Of a stretch of 64,000 nt of DNA, positions 45,993 through 60,160 are shown piece by piece. The DNA is from Perognathus longimembris pacificus. Taxonomy: Eukaryota; Chordata; Mammalia; Rodentia; Heteromyidae. Each line of letters starts with the position of its first letter. The stretch's first letter is position 1. Below the pieces are notes generated by a model. It worked only from the letters and a program-made list of their open reading frames with translations. It did no database searches and had not been told where the DNA came from. A program made the translations under genes and the position numbers. The stretch spans positions 61,359,398 through 61,423,397 of the forward strand of contig NC_063168.1 of the NCBI RefSeq assembly GCF_023159225.1, read 5' to 3'.

Positions 45993-47301
45993 AGTCTTGC
46001 ATTTTTTCCCAGTGTTAGCCTCCAGACAACTATCCTACCTATATCTCCTGTATGGATAGATTCACAGGTGTGCACCACCGTGCTTGCCCTATTTGTTGAG
46101 ATGGAGATTCTTTTAATTTTTTTTTTCTGGGCTAGCTTTGAACCACAATTCTCCTGATCTTCGCCTCCCAAGTAGCTGGGAATTCAAGCATGAGCCACTA
46201 TGCTAGCTCCATTCCTCATAGGCTTTTTTGGGGAAGACTATTTGAGGCTGGCCAGGAAGCCAAAACTCTGTCTTCTTAAGTGTTTTAGTTATGGGGTTCT
46301 AGGGGACTCCACCAGCCTGTCTAACAGGTGGAGCCCGTGTTCCTAGAGTAGGCATGATGGTGACTGTCCTGCTGTCTCCACAGGTTCAGGGAATTAAAAA
46401 AAAAGCATCGTCTGTGAAGTTCTGAGCCAGCTTTGGGGAATTACCTGAAGCAGAATGGAGTGGGAGAAGCAGCAGCTGCCACAAAGTGTTGATGTTTGAA
46501 GCCGAACCAGCCTGTAGAACCTAAGCCCCAGCATTCCAGGAGCCTCCGGTCCTCTGTCAAACCACTCCCAGCCAGGGGCTGAGCACAGGAAGTGGGGTCC
46601 TGGGGAGAGACTTGGGTCTTCCCTGTTAGCTGGAGTGGAATGGACAGGCGGTACCTGCCTCTCCTGAGCCTCATCTCACTTGGAAAGTGTTGGTTCCTCC
46701 TGCCTGCCCGGGAGGCTCACGACAGCCATGGATAGGCTTTCTGTCTTTCTAGATTACTTTTGTTTTCTAAAGCTTTGTATAAATGGGATCTTACAGTGTA
46801 TGCTCTTAAAAATGATTGTTGTTGTTTGGTGCTAGAGATTGAACCCAGGGCTGTATGTGCTCTAGTGGAACCACACTCTCAGCATCCTTCTTCTTTTTTT
46901 TTTTTTTCTGTCTAGTTTCATTCAGGATGGCGACTGATCCCAATTTGCATCATCACCCGTACTGGAATCCTTTTTTTTTTTTTTTTTTGGCTCAGCTGTG
47001 TAGCATCCCTTGACCTGCCTAATGTTCTTATCATTTTAGCTGTTGTTGGAGCTGAGGGTCATTTCTAGTGCAGCGTGTCTCAGATAAGGCTCTGGCCTGG
47101 GCCTAATATGGAGGGATCACTCACCCGGGAGGCCTGAGGTCCTGGCTCTGTTACCTGTGCCCAGCCCTACCTGTCCCCCAGCGTCTCCATAAAGCCATCG
47201 CCTCCATTCCTAAGGGTTTCTCTCATTCTTTTTCTCTGTTGTTACTATGGCCTACTTTCCACCCCAGTCACTGGGTTAATGGTGGAGGCTGGTCTGGTTT
47301 G

Positions 47302-47404
47302 TTTGTTTGGTGGTCATGGGGCTTGAACTCTGGGCCTGGGCGCTGTCCCTGAGCTCTTCAGCTCAAGGCTAGTGTTCTACCACTTGAGCCACAGGGCCAC
47401 TTGC
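47302..47404 (-). mobile_element. Solo tRNA-like module (right half of the composite SINEs)
   Basis: A 103-bp insert bearing only the shared right module and its A/CAAA tail (antisense). It has a perfect 15-bp target duplication GGCTGGTCTGGTTTG at 47287-47301 and 47405-47419. In SINE sense it starts GCAAGTGGCCCTGTGGCTCA. No B1 or ID head is present. Confidence 0.85.
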
Positions 47405-47812
47405 GGCTGGTCTGGTTTGGATACCATACAATCCAAGCCTCACTCTGGTGTGGAAGGGAAGTCCCCATAGCTTGTCAACTCTGGAGGGCTTAGGCCAAGG
47501 CGGTTGCATAACCCTGGAAAGCTATCCACACCCTGCTTGCACATGCCAGGGATGGATGTCTGCTCCATCTGACAGCCTCACCCTGGGCAGAGGGGACGAG
47601 GAGCTGGGTGTGTTCACTCCCACTCTCTGCCTGACCCCCGCCCCACAGTGGGCTGGCTTCCCTCCTGTCTCCCAGCAACCACAGCATGCCCTACTTAGAC
47701 CCCAGAGAAGGCAGCCCAGCTGTTCACCATGGTGGGGCTGGAGGTGGAGGGCAGAGGTTGCTATCCCATGTCTGGTGCCAGATCTGGAAGACTAATCCCT
47801 GATCGCTGAGGT

Positions 47813-47894
47813 CTTAGGAACACAGGAGGGGTTTCCCCACAAACTGCTATCAGCTTAGGAACACTGGAGAGCTTTCCCCACAGACTGCTGTCAG
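47813..47894. repeat. 41-bp imperfect tandem duplication
   Basis: Units 47813-47853 and 47854-47894, each starting CTTAGGAACAC; several differences between the two. Confidence 0.8.
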
Positions 47895-48064
47895 CAGTCA
47901 GTCCCCAACCTGCTGCTCCCTTTGAGGGCAGGGGTTAAGGCTTTTGTCTCTTCCAGAGACTACTGAGCCATATCTAAGGCCCCCAATTACCCTAGGGTGA
48001 GGCTGGGGCAAGCCTGAGAGGCTAGAAAACAGGTGAAACCAAGAGGCAGAGAATGTATTGGCCA

Positions 48065-48185
48065 GTATAGAAGATGGAACCATACAGCCTTAGGTTCGAG
48101 ACCTGGTTCATCACTTAGTAGTTGGGTGACTTTGGGCAAGTGAGGTAACCTCTCTGAGTCTCAATTTCCTGCCCCTGAAGGATAG
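48065..48185 (+). repeat. MIR remnant
   Basis: GTTGGGTGACTTTGGGCAAG followed by TCTCTGAGTCTCAATTTCC: clear MIR core. Confidence 0.65.
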
Positions 48186-49704
48186 AGCGGACGACTGGGT
48201 AACACTCCTGGCCCCAATTTCCTAAATATTCTTTGTTCTGCATACCCCCAGCACCCAATCATTGAGTTTCAGGTAGGATTATGGCAGTGTCAACCCTTTG
48301 TGGTTTCTGTTTAAGGTCAGCCCAGTTGCTTGAGAGAGGAGCTGAACCTGAGTTGGGAAGGGGATGAGAAGGGTCAATCCGGCGGGAAAGCTGGAGTGGG
48401 GTGGGGCACAGGCTGGACCGAGCTTAGTGAACTGAAGCAGCCCGGAGAAGATGGTGATGGCTTGCAGGGACATTGCAGAAGGCTGATTTGGGTGAGAAAG
48501 TCCCTGCTATTTTCAGCAAGTTCAAATCCCTGGCCCAGGTCACCCAACACCCTGGGGACTAGGAGACTGTGTTAACGTGACTGGAACAGAGCCACCTGCC
48601 GGCTTTGATTAAACAGACAAATTTAGAGCTCAGATAAAAGAAAGTGGTGAGTAGCTGAAGCCAGCAACAGTTCACCAAGAACATGCCAGAATAAATGTCA
48701 GCCTGAATTAAGAGCCTTCTATTGGGTCCTGTCTTCTTTGATATTTTCATCAAAGGTTTAAGTAATGGCACAGAAAGCTGAATTATCAAATCAGTGGGCG
48801 ATGTGGGGCTGGAAGAGGGTAGGAATTGACTTAATGTAAAATTGGGCTTCACCATTAACTGGAGCATCATGGGAAGTGTGGCCCAGCAGGCTGCAGTAGA
48901 GGCACACAGTCTTGCACTGACAGAACCAGGAGCCTAGGCCTGGCTCCAGCATGCCACTGGCCTGCCCAAAGGGTATGAAACAGGCACTGTATGTTGTCTT
49001 GCCCTGGAATTTACCACCGGAGTGCATAGCAGAGGACAGAGAGGTGTCTTCAGGTCTCTCTGCCTGGATAATTAAGATGGAGGAGGGGGGATCATGGTGA
49101 TTGTGGGTTCTTATCCCTTAACCATGCAGGAATAGCAGGCTGCTGAATCTCTCAGAGACCTTGCAAGAAGGGGGAGGCCATATTCTTGCCTGGTACATGT
49201 CAACTCTCGACATGAGCTTTGTCGCCTTCCATGCCCATGATCAGGCGACAGACATGGGGCAGAGGTAGCAGGGTTCCCTGGGGGCTGTTTGTTCTCCCTG
49301 TGTCTGGTGTGGAAAGGATGTGTCAGTGTCTCTAGGGACAAGTGGACACTGAGAAGTGGCAGAGGACTGATTGTGGGGACAGAGGAGGCTGCGGACCAGC
49401 AGAGGCAAGGCTGTGGAGTCATCTAGTTGCCCCCTGTGGGGCAGAGCTGGGAGACTCCTGCCGGGCTCTAGCCTCCAGTGGGTGGCAACAGCTGGGGCTT
49501 GGGCCCACAGGGGGCCAACTTTTCTTCTGTAGGCATGAGGATAGAAGAGGGGAGAGCCCCACTCTTCCTTTCCTGTTCATGGGTGGAGGTATGGTCCATT
49601 CTGGGAACAGGGAGAATATTAGTGTGCAGTGGATTGAAGATGGAAACATTCAGCCGGACTAGACTGAACTGTGTGTGTGTGTGCGTGCGCGTGCATGCAC
49701 ATGC

Positions 49705-50135
49705 GCTAGTGGTGAGGTTTGAACTCAGGACCTTGAATCATCCCCTGGCTTTCTGGATCACACTTGAACCATGCCTTTAATTCTGTCTTTTTTTTTTTCT
49801 GGCTAATTGGAGATTAGAATCTTGGATTTCTTTGCCTGGATTGGCTTTGAAATATGATTTTTTTTTTTTTTTGGCCAGTCCTGGGCCTTGGACTCATGGC
49901 CTGAGCACTGTCCCTGGCTTCTTCCCGCTCAAGGCTAGCACTCTGCCACTTGAGCCACAGCACCGCTTCTGGCCGTTTTTCTGTATATGTGGTGCTGGGG
50001 AATCGAACCTAGGGCCTCGTGTATCCGAGGCAGGCACTCTTGCCACTAGGCTATATCCCCAGCCCTGAAATATGATTTTTATATCACACTCTCTTGAGGG
50101 GCAAAGACTGTAAGTGGGAATTACTGGTGCCTGGC
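49705..50135 (-). mobile_element. B1-headed SINE interrupted by an ID-headed SINE
   Basis: Outer old copy in two parts, 49705-49847 and 50081-50135. Confidence 0.6.
49863..50065 (-). mobile_element. ID-headed composite SINE (young, nested)
   Basis: Perfect 15-bp target duplication TGAAATATGATTTTT at 49848-49862 and 50066-50080. Confidence 0.92.
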
Positions 50136-51919
50136 TTGGACTGGACTTCTGATACCCAAGAATGGCCACAACCTTTGGGATCTTTGGCCGCTGTTGTTTA
50201 AGATAGAAATAAGAAAGATATTGAGGTCACTGTGATCAATTGAGTTCCTGCACTTGGATATGGGGAAGGATGAGCACCTGAGAAATGTCAGCCCTGTGTC
50301 ATCAAGGCAGAGGGACAGCTCCTGCTCAGGTCACCAATACCTCTAGGAGAATTCTGGTGGGCTGCAAGCTTAGCCCAAGGCAGCTGTTTGGAAGTCAGCT
50401 GTATGCTTGAGCTACATTACTGAAATTGTATCCAGGGCAAAGGGTGAGGGTGGGCCCCCCCACCTCTGTGCTGGCTGGACCCCAATGGTGTGTCAAGCTA
50501 AAGATGGAGGGGGATTTTGAAACTTTCCTGGAGAAGGGGGCCAGACTTAAGAGGTGATGGTTAGAAGCACTGTCCCAGGTGGTATGGTAGAAGAATTGGG
50601 GCTTGGAGGCACCTGACCATGCAGGAGCCATCTGCCTTCTAGTGATAGCCTTGATGGGTAGATCCAGACTGGAGTCTGCTTTTGACACTGGGGGCCTTTA
50701 GAGCAGTGACTCACTGAGTGAAGGGGCTGCTTGAAGACTGGGGTCTGGTAAGCGAGGACTCTCGTCCTGTCAGGGGAGCTGTGAGGGGATGGATTCTTGC
50801 TTTAGGAGGGGCTGACAGGCGCATGGCAGGCGTGGAGGCACAGTAGAATGGCCAAGCTTCAGTCCCTGGGAGCTCATGAGCACACGCAGTCCACTCGCAT
50901 CTCCTGTGGGAGAAGCAGGTGCTTGGCACGTCTGGCAGCCAAAGACTCTCCTGAGAGTTCGCTCTGGCGGCTCTAGGATGGAGGCAGAATGAGACTTCAC
51001 TGCACAGAAGGGGAGAGGCCCAGAGTGAGGCCAAAACACAACACAGCCCATGCCAGGCTCCCTGCCCCAGGTCACTTCTGTGCTCCCACACTAGACCTGG
51101 GCAGTCTCGGGAAACAGTGTGTCTCCAACCTCGATGCCAGAGCAAGCCCAGGGTGGTGGGTCTTCCTCCTGCTACCTCCACCTGGGAGTCAGACCAGACT
51201 AGCTGTTGCTCAGCCTCCAGATGACCTGGTCCCAGGTGCTCTTGTCCCAGGCATAAGAACAGAGTGTAGATGTGAGGAGTTGGCAGAGGTCAAAGGTATG
51301 ACCTTTCTCCAGGAGCCTTTGTTCGCTCCAGCTAAGGACAGAGGTTGTTGGCTGGACATTCTGTTGCCCTTAGTCCACAGTACAGGGTACAGGGTGAAAT
51401 GGGTGAAGGGTTCCTAACTTGCGTCCCCCATTGCAAATAACTTCAAGGACCCATGTCCACGTGGGCCTCCTCCCAACCCAGGAGACCTGTCCAGTGAGCT
51501 GGGAGGCTGTGAATGGTGGGGTTCTGGTTGGCCCAGTGCTCCCAGGACTGGGCTGTAGGCCTGACCCTGCACACCAGTGACCAAGAGTCACCTGAGACTG
51601 CTCAGTGCCCCAGATGCAGACGTATCTGTGGCCTTGCTCATGAGCAGAGCATTGGTCTTTTATAGATGGAGGTGTTAATGCTCAACCACCCGAGGAAGGG
51701 ACAGAGGCCAGTTCCATCACAGCCTCTGCCACCCCAAGTCCTCCTGCAGCTGGGAGACAAGGGAGATGTGAGTCTCCCAGGGCTTGTCCAGATGTGGAGG
51801 TGGTGAATTTCTAGCATCTGAGTGATTCAGTCCTTGAGATTAGCAGCTTTCCCCTGAAATCAGTCAGAGAAGCCTGGGTCCCTTGTGCATGTATGAGTGT
51901 AGGTAAGTCAGGATATGTG

Positions 51920-52025
51920 GAGATGAGTCCTGGCTACACCACTATCTTGCCTCGTGACCTTGAACATGTCTCTTTGCTGTGAACCCAAGTCCCTCCCTCT
52001 GAAAAAGGAGCTGGGCTAATTATCT
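51920..52025 (+). repeat. MIR remnant
   Basis: GTCCTGGCTACACCACTATC followed by GTGACCTTGAACATGTC matches the MIR core. Confidence 0.5.
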
Positions 52026-52789
52026 AAAGGGTGTGTGCCTGTGTGTGTGGGGAGGGGGCGTGTGCACACAGGCATACACATACACCAGTTCTGGGGCTTG
52101 AACTCAGGGCCTGGGTGCTGTATGTGTCTGTCTTTGCATGTGTGTGTACTTCTTTGTACCCTCTGCGGAAGGTGGTGAAAACTGGAGGGCTATTGCTCCA
52201 GCATTAAGGTCCTGCATGGCTGGGCAGGAAGTGGGCACTGAGATTCACATAGATTAGGTGTTATGAAGACATATTGTGAGGGAAAAGACCCTCAAACTCC
52301 TAACTGGAAGGAGCAGGTAGTTCAGCATGGTTAGCCTGTGCGGCTACTCTTTTTAAGACAGAGTCCTAATATTTTTCTCAAGCTGGCTTTGAACTCATGA
52401 TATTCCTACCACCACCTCCCTGGTCACTGGGATTATAGGCATGCACCAGCATACGTGGCTTGCAGTTGATCTTCTGTCTGACCATATGTCCACCTTGACT
52501 ACATCTTTCTCTGTCCTGGCTTCCTGAGATGAGCTGTGGGAGGCTGCTGGGCTTGAGGGAGGCAAGGCGGAGCCTGTGAGCCAGCTCAATGGCCACAGAG
52601 GTGGTCGTGGAGAACGTGAGGGGACTTCTCTGCTCCCTCTCTCAGAATCTGTGTCTTTGAAAGATGGCTTGTTTCCATTGCAGCCTCCCTTCTTGGCACG
52701 ACTGTCCATGAGAAGACAGGACAGCATAAAGAGCAGTGGCTTGTGCCAAGTCTTTGCCACAAATGGGGCCATTATGAAACTGTACATAG

Positions 52790-52905
52790 CACAGTGGGTA
52801 AGGGCATCCACTCTCTTAGTGAAGCCATCCGGCCCGGGTTCAAGTTCTTACTTTGCCACTAACTCACTGCTTTATCTTGGGCCAGTGGCTGCTCTGAATG
52901 CTGGT
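52790..52905 (+). repeat. MIR remnant with tRNA-like head
   Basis: B-box-like CGGGTTCAAGTTC at about 52836, then TTTGCCACTAACTCACTGC in MIR order. Confidence 0.5.
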
Positions 52906-53004
52906 GTGGGCTAACACATAATTAAGCATTACGTATGCATCTCATATTGTTACGGTCTTCAGATGTAGAGGGAGTTGTATGATAAAACTTATTTACTTAT
53001 GTAT

Positions 53005-53462
53005 TTTTGTGCTGGTACTGGGGCTTGAACTCAGGGCCTCACTTTCCTGTTTAGTTTTTCTTGTTCAAGGCTGTTGCTCTATCACTTGAGCCACATCTCC
53101 ACTTATTTGTTAGTTGTGGGGCTTGAACTCAGGGCCTGGGCACTGTTCCTGAGCTCTTTTTGCTCAAGGCTAGCACTCTACCACTTGAGCCACAGCGCCA
53201 CTTCCTGCTTTTTCTGTATATGTGGTACTGAGGAATCGAGCCCAGGGCTTCATGCATGCTCAGCAAACACTTTGCCGCTAAGCCACATTCCCAGTCCCAC
53301 AATTTCCACTTTCAATTAATCACTCTGAACCACTTTTAATCTCCATTGGTTAACTGGAGATAAAAGTCTCTCTAACTTAGCTCCCTGAGCTGTCTGTAAA
53401 CAATGATCCTCAGGTCTCAGCCTTCTGAGTAGCTCGGATCACAGGCATGAGCCACTGACATG
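53005..53462 (-). mobile_element. B1-headed SINE interrupted by an ID-headed SINE
   Basis: Outer copy 53005-53105 and 53299-53462; inner copy listed separately. Confidence 0.7.
53106..53298 (-). mobile_element. ID-headed composite SINE (nested)
   Basis: Full-length antisense copy within an older SINE. Confidence 0.8.
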
Positions 53463-54171
53463 CAGACTAAAGCTTAACATTTAGTGCAGGGAGGGAAGGA
53501 TCAGACCTATCACTCTTTTAGTGAGATTAAAAAAATTATTTTAAGGGTCATGCTTTGTAGACTGGACTGGCTTTGAACTGGTAATCCTTCCACCTCGGGC
53601 CTCCAAGTGCTAGAATTACAGGAGTGCCCCACCATTACTAGGCCATCATTGAGATTTTCATAGGTGAGCATATCCCAAAGTGTGATCTGGGAAACACATG
53701 ATGTAAACTTTTCGTATCTATCAGGCTACCAAGTCAAGGGGTCCTGTTAAACAAGAGAGACATGGCACTTCCAGCTCTCCCAGGGGTATCAGCACAGCTG
53801 GAGTCCATATCATCAGACTCTACAGGCTGTGTGGAAAGCAGCTTATCCTAAATTGTCACTCAGAGTGTTCAATCTGCCTTCCCTGGGTCCAATTTACTCA
53901 AGGTGATTTCGAAAGTCCTGTTCTCCTGGTAGGCTCTAAGATAATGTTAAAGAAAACTGGATGTACTGAAAAATCCCTAAAGCAAAGCCAATGTTGTCCA
54001 TCAAATTTCTTCCCAAAGTCTCCCCCAAACAGAGTCCAGTCAGCCCTGAGGGGGAGAGATCAGCTGGGTGCATTTAGAGACCCCACGATGGGGGCATGGC
54101 CATCTGCTGGCAGCAACAGGGTGAACGAGGACAGAAGAGCATGAGCCTGAGCCTGGTCTCCATAGACAGCA

Positions 54172-54177
54172 TTTATT
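54172..54177 (-). terminator. KCNK3: Candidate polyadenylation signal of KCNK3
   Basis: TTTATT on the plus strand is AATAAA on the minus strand, 2.5 kb after the stop codon. I picked it by position relative to the stop; cleavage would fall near 54150. Confidence 0.55.
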
Positions 54178-56074
54178 AGGCGCCATTCTCGTTGTGAAGA
54201 CAGATAAGTGGGAGGAGCTGATGGGGGGGGGGGAAGGCGGGAGGAGGCCAGGGCAGCCACAGCCTGGGGAGTTCAGGGGCTGCCCGGGGTGGGTGTGGGT
54301 GATGTCACCCACACATATTGCATATTCTGTGGCAGTGTGCCCAGGCATAAGGCATCGGGGAAGCAGAAAGGCTGCCTGCAATGGGAGGGGTGAGACGGGA
54401 AGTGACATTAGCCTTCTAGCTCCCTAGGAAAGAACCCACCAGAGACCAGCAGTCCACCACGCTCTGCCCCAGGGCCATCGTCCGCCTTCCCCACCCTCTC
54501 TCTGCAACTTTGGTTATGGCTCCCTCGGGTTGGACAGGACTTGACCCCTCGAGGGCAGGGTCACACATAGAACAGAAGCAGCAGCACTGTCCCCCACCCC
54601 AACATAAACACAGAGGGCATACCTCCAGGTCCTGCTACTCAGGGCACATGGACAGCCAGCTCCTCTACACAGACAGGACACACACAGGCCAGACTTCTTC
54701 CCACTCACCCAAGGACTGGAGGGCATGGCTGGGGAGGGGCCCGCGGCTGACCACCCTGCAGGCCCTTCTTTCCAGCTTCCCTAATGCTACAGTATGGTCT
54801 GGGCTTGCTCAGCAGCATGGAGGAAGAAAGGACTGGGAAGAGAGGTCCCTCACCTTATCCTCCCCCTCCCCCTTTAAAAAATACAGTAGCTGGGGATAAA
54901 ACCCAGGGCTGTCCATGTGAGGAAGGTGCTGTGCCACTGGGCTACATCCCTAGCCCCATGCCCGCACCTGTTGCTTCCTAATTCATCCTCCCAGCTCCAG
55001 CTTTGGGTCCCACCAGCAAGCTTCAGGCAGCATCTCCATCTGTCACCTTCTCCTTGGCTTCTGAGTTGTAAGTGGTTAGGCAGAGGGCACACCAGATCCA
55101 ACCCCCAGCCAACCGAGGTTCCAGGCTTTGGCCACAGCCTATCTTTAGCAACTTGGGTCATGGCTAAAGGGCCAGGGTAACTGTTTCCAGAGGCCATGCC
55201 TGCCAGCTCTCTAGACCATTCTTTTCAACCCTCAAACTCCTAGAATCCCAGCTTTGGGCCTTTCTTCTGAGATATTGGGCTCTGCTCACCTTGGTCCCAA
55301 GAACTTCCGAGCTTGTAATCAGGCAGCCCAGAGACAAAGGCTTGCTCAGAGCCCCTGCCTTGAGGCCCAGAATAGTCCAGGCTGAGCCTCAGGGGCCAGG
55401 CCAGGGCTTCTGGTCTCCTTTCAACCCCAGCAATGCAAGGAGAAGTGAGCAGGAGGAGAATACTGGACTGGGAAAGAATAATACTGGAAGGAAGAATACT
55501 TGGGCTGGGAAGAAGCAGGTGGGTTGTGGGTTCCCCTTTTGCCTTTTGCAATCTGCATCACCCTGGGCAAGTCATGTCACTTACACATCCTCATCTACAA
55601 TAGCATGGGGATAAGGACCCCTGCCCTAGTGACTAGTGAGTGTGGTGACACTGAAATGAAAGCGTAGGCAGGGCAGGATTTTCTCAGGCTGAAAAAAAAA
55701 ATCACCTTACATATATGAGTTTGTGATCCTCAGCAGATGTGGGTCCACCAGTCAGTCTTCTGTTTCAGATTTGGGAGTGAGGAAAGCCTGAGTCCCCCAG
55801 GTCCCCTGAGAGTGTGGCTACTTGCCAGGGGGCTCTTCCCTACCAGGCCCACAGCTCCGAAGACTTGGGAGCCACTGTCTCTCCACTTCCCTCGCTCCCA
55901 AGCCTGTTTCTCTAGTCCTTTCTTTCTGTCCTACCTTCTGGGGACTAGCTTTAGGGACTGCTGGAGTTTCCACTTTCTTCATAACTGCAAAGCCATGCAA
56001 AATAACACAGAAGGAAATGGGAGGCTAGGAGACACAGTGGAGGGATTTGGAGGGGGACTGGGACTGAGTGCGAG

Positions 56075-56083
56075 GTGTGTGTG

Positions 56084-56121
<38 letters not shown>
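56075..56121. repeat. (GT)n in KCNK3 3' UTR
   Basis: About 46 bases; read as (CA)n in the KCNK3 mRNA. Confidence 0.93.
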
Positions 56122-56123
<2 letters not shown>

Positions 56124-56569
56124 ACCTGGACAAAGACACCTTGGCTTTTGGAACCAAGGGGAGGTGGGAGACCTGGCAGGACAGAGGTATAAATAGAGAT
56201 GCAAACGTACACGGAACAGAAGTCCCCCTCAGGAGGAGGGGGGCAGGGGCTGGGTACCAGCTGGGCCTCAGAGGACTTAGGAGCATCTTAGATTTCCAAA
56301 GGGATGGGAGGCTGGGGGGGGGGGCGGCTGCCATCCGTCCACGACCCTCCCACCCCCACCAAGTTTCACATTTTCAGGGCTCGGATGTGGGGGGGGGGGC
56401 TCCAGGGGTCCTCAGAGCCCAGCCTTCCTGCTGGCTGGTGCGAGCAGGCACAGTTGGAGATGGGGGATTGGGGGCGTGGGGTGGGAGGGCTGGGGAGAGG
56501 CCGTCCCACGGGGGGGGCCACAGGCGTCAGGTGTGGGGGAGAGGCCTCCCTCCCGGGCGACCCCCGCGG

Positions 56570-58375
<1,806 letters not shown>

Positions 58376-58607
58376 CTCCATCTGCAGGCTTTGGGCCTGC
58401 CTTTACACACACACACATACACACACGTTCCACCAATGTCTCCACACACTGGGCTAGCCCCTTTATTGGCATCCTCATGTGTGACACTACAGAGGGGCAA
58501 AGAGGGGTGAAACACGGTTCATTGACTCTTCCGAGGTCAAAACTATCTGGAAGCAGAGCAATCCAAGTTTGAACTTGAATATGCTTGGCTGCAAAAAACT
58601 GAGTTGT

Positions 58608-58820
58608 GGGCTGGGGATATAGCCTAGTGGCAAGAGTGCCTGCCTCGGATACACGAGGCCCTAGGTTCGATTCCCCAGCACCACATATACAGAAAACGGC
58701 CAGAAGCGGCGCTGTGGCTCAAGTGGCAGAGTGCTAGCCTTGAGCAAAAAGAAGCCAGGGACAGTGCTCAGGCCCTGAGTCCAAGGCCCAGGACTGGCCA
58801 AAAAAAAAAAAACAACAACA
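58608..58820 (+). mobile_element. ID-headed composite SINE (young)
   Basis: Target duplication AAAAAACTGAGTTGT at 58593-58607 and about 58822-58836. Confidence 0.92.
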
Positions 58821-59374
58821 AAAAAAACTGAGTTGTTTCATATACTACCTAGGGAGGAAGGACCTGGCTTTGGGTGCTTCTGGGAATCTTAGCCAGAGGT
58901 AGCATGTGACAGTTGAGCCCTGAGTTCCAGTGTAGTGTGTCTGTGGGCTCTGGGCATGTGCTCCCTGGCCTCTCTGGGCTTTGGTTACCTTGGCTGTGAG
59001 GGGAGGGGCTAGACTGAGAGGCTTCTGATACCGTGATTCAGTGTGCAGGGAGGGAAACAGATGCATGGCTGGCCTTAGGGCCCCTCCCAGTTGGATGAGA
59101 CTCTCCAGAATCACCTATCTGGAACTGGGTTCTTAGCACCTTCCTCTAGGCTTGGCCCAAGTAGGCTATGTCCTCATGGGGGTAAGACATTATTACCCTT
59201 GGCAAGGCAGCAACCCCCATACCTCCAGGTATGTTACCACCTCTCTTCCACTCTTCACTGAACTAGGACTGAGACTGAGCAAACCGCTTTTAACCAACCA
59301 TCAAATGGCCTTGAATTCTACTAACTAGGGAAAATGACCCTGGATGGAAACTCAGAAGCTCTGGGCACAAGTTC

Positions 59375-59500
59375 TGGCCCTGTCACTAGTAGCTTTGTGA
59401 CCTTGGGCAAATTATTCACCCTCTGATCATGTTTTTCATTTATAAAATGAGGGCTACTGCTCTGGTCCTGTTTCTTTCACCAGACTGTTGGGAATAAATA
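59375..59500 (+). repeat. MIR element
   Basis: AGCTTTGTGACCTTGGGCAA followed by TTTATAAAATGAGGG: well-preserved MIR core. Confidence 0.7.
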
Positions 59501-59564
59501 TCTCAAGTTTTATTAAGGGAATTATGATAATGGAATAATGTTGGCAGCCTTGCCCTGTTTTCTG

Positions 59565-59768
59565 CTTTTCTTTTCTTTTTTTTCCAAACCTGGGGCTTGA
59601 ATTCAAGGCCTGGGCACTGTCCCTGAGTTTCTTTTGCTCAAGGCTAGCACTCTACCATTTGAGCCACAGCACCACTTCTGGCTTTTTCTGTATATGTGGT
59701 GCTGAGGAATCAAACCTAGGGCTTCCTGCATGCTAGGCAAGCACTCTACCATTAAACAACATTCCTAG
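59565..59768 (-). mobile_element. ID-headed composite SINE
   Basis: Antisense; CCTGTTTTCT flanks on both sides. Confidence 0.85.
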
Positions 59769-60116
59769 CCTGTTTTCTTTTCTAAGCTTAACAAAATATG
59801 CTTCTTCTTCCATGCAGTCTTCCTGGATTCCTCACGGTTGAAAGTGATCTCTGCCTTTGTGTGGCACTGAACATGTTCAGCCTTGAACTCTAGGCTCTCC
59901 AACTGCACATAGCTAAGCATTAGCTTTGAGGGGCACTGCTGAGGCATATGTTCTTCACTGCTCATGCCTCCCTGGGGGCCCAAAATATGCTTGATATAAT
60001 TGCAGGCCTGAATACTGTGTTCTTTGTATGGGATCTGATTCAAATGCTGTCTGTACCATAGACTTAGTAGTGCATGCTCAGGGCATGTGTGCCCCCTCCC
60101 CCTCCACCCCCCCCCC

Positions 60117-60118
<2 letters not shown>

Positions 60119-60158
<40 letters not shown>
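60119..60158. repeat. (GT)n microsatellite
   Basis: 40 bases of GT preceded by a poly-C run; a MIR 3' part follows (60160-60300). Confidence 0.93.
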
Positions 60159-60160
<2 letters not shown>

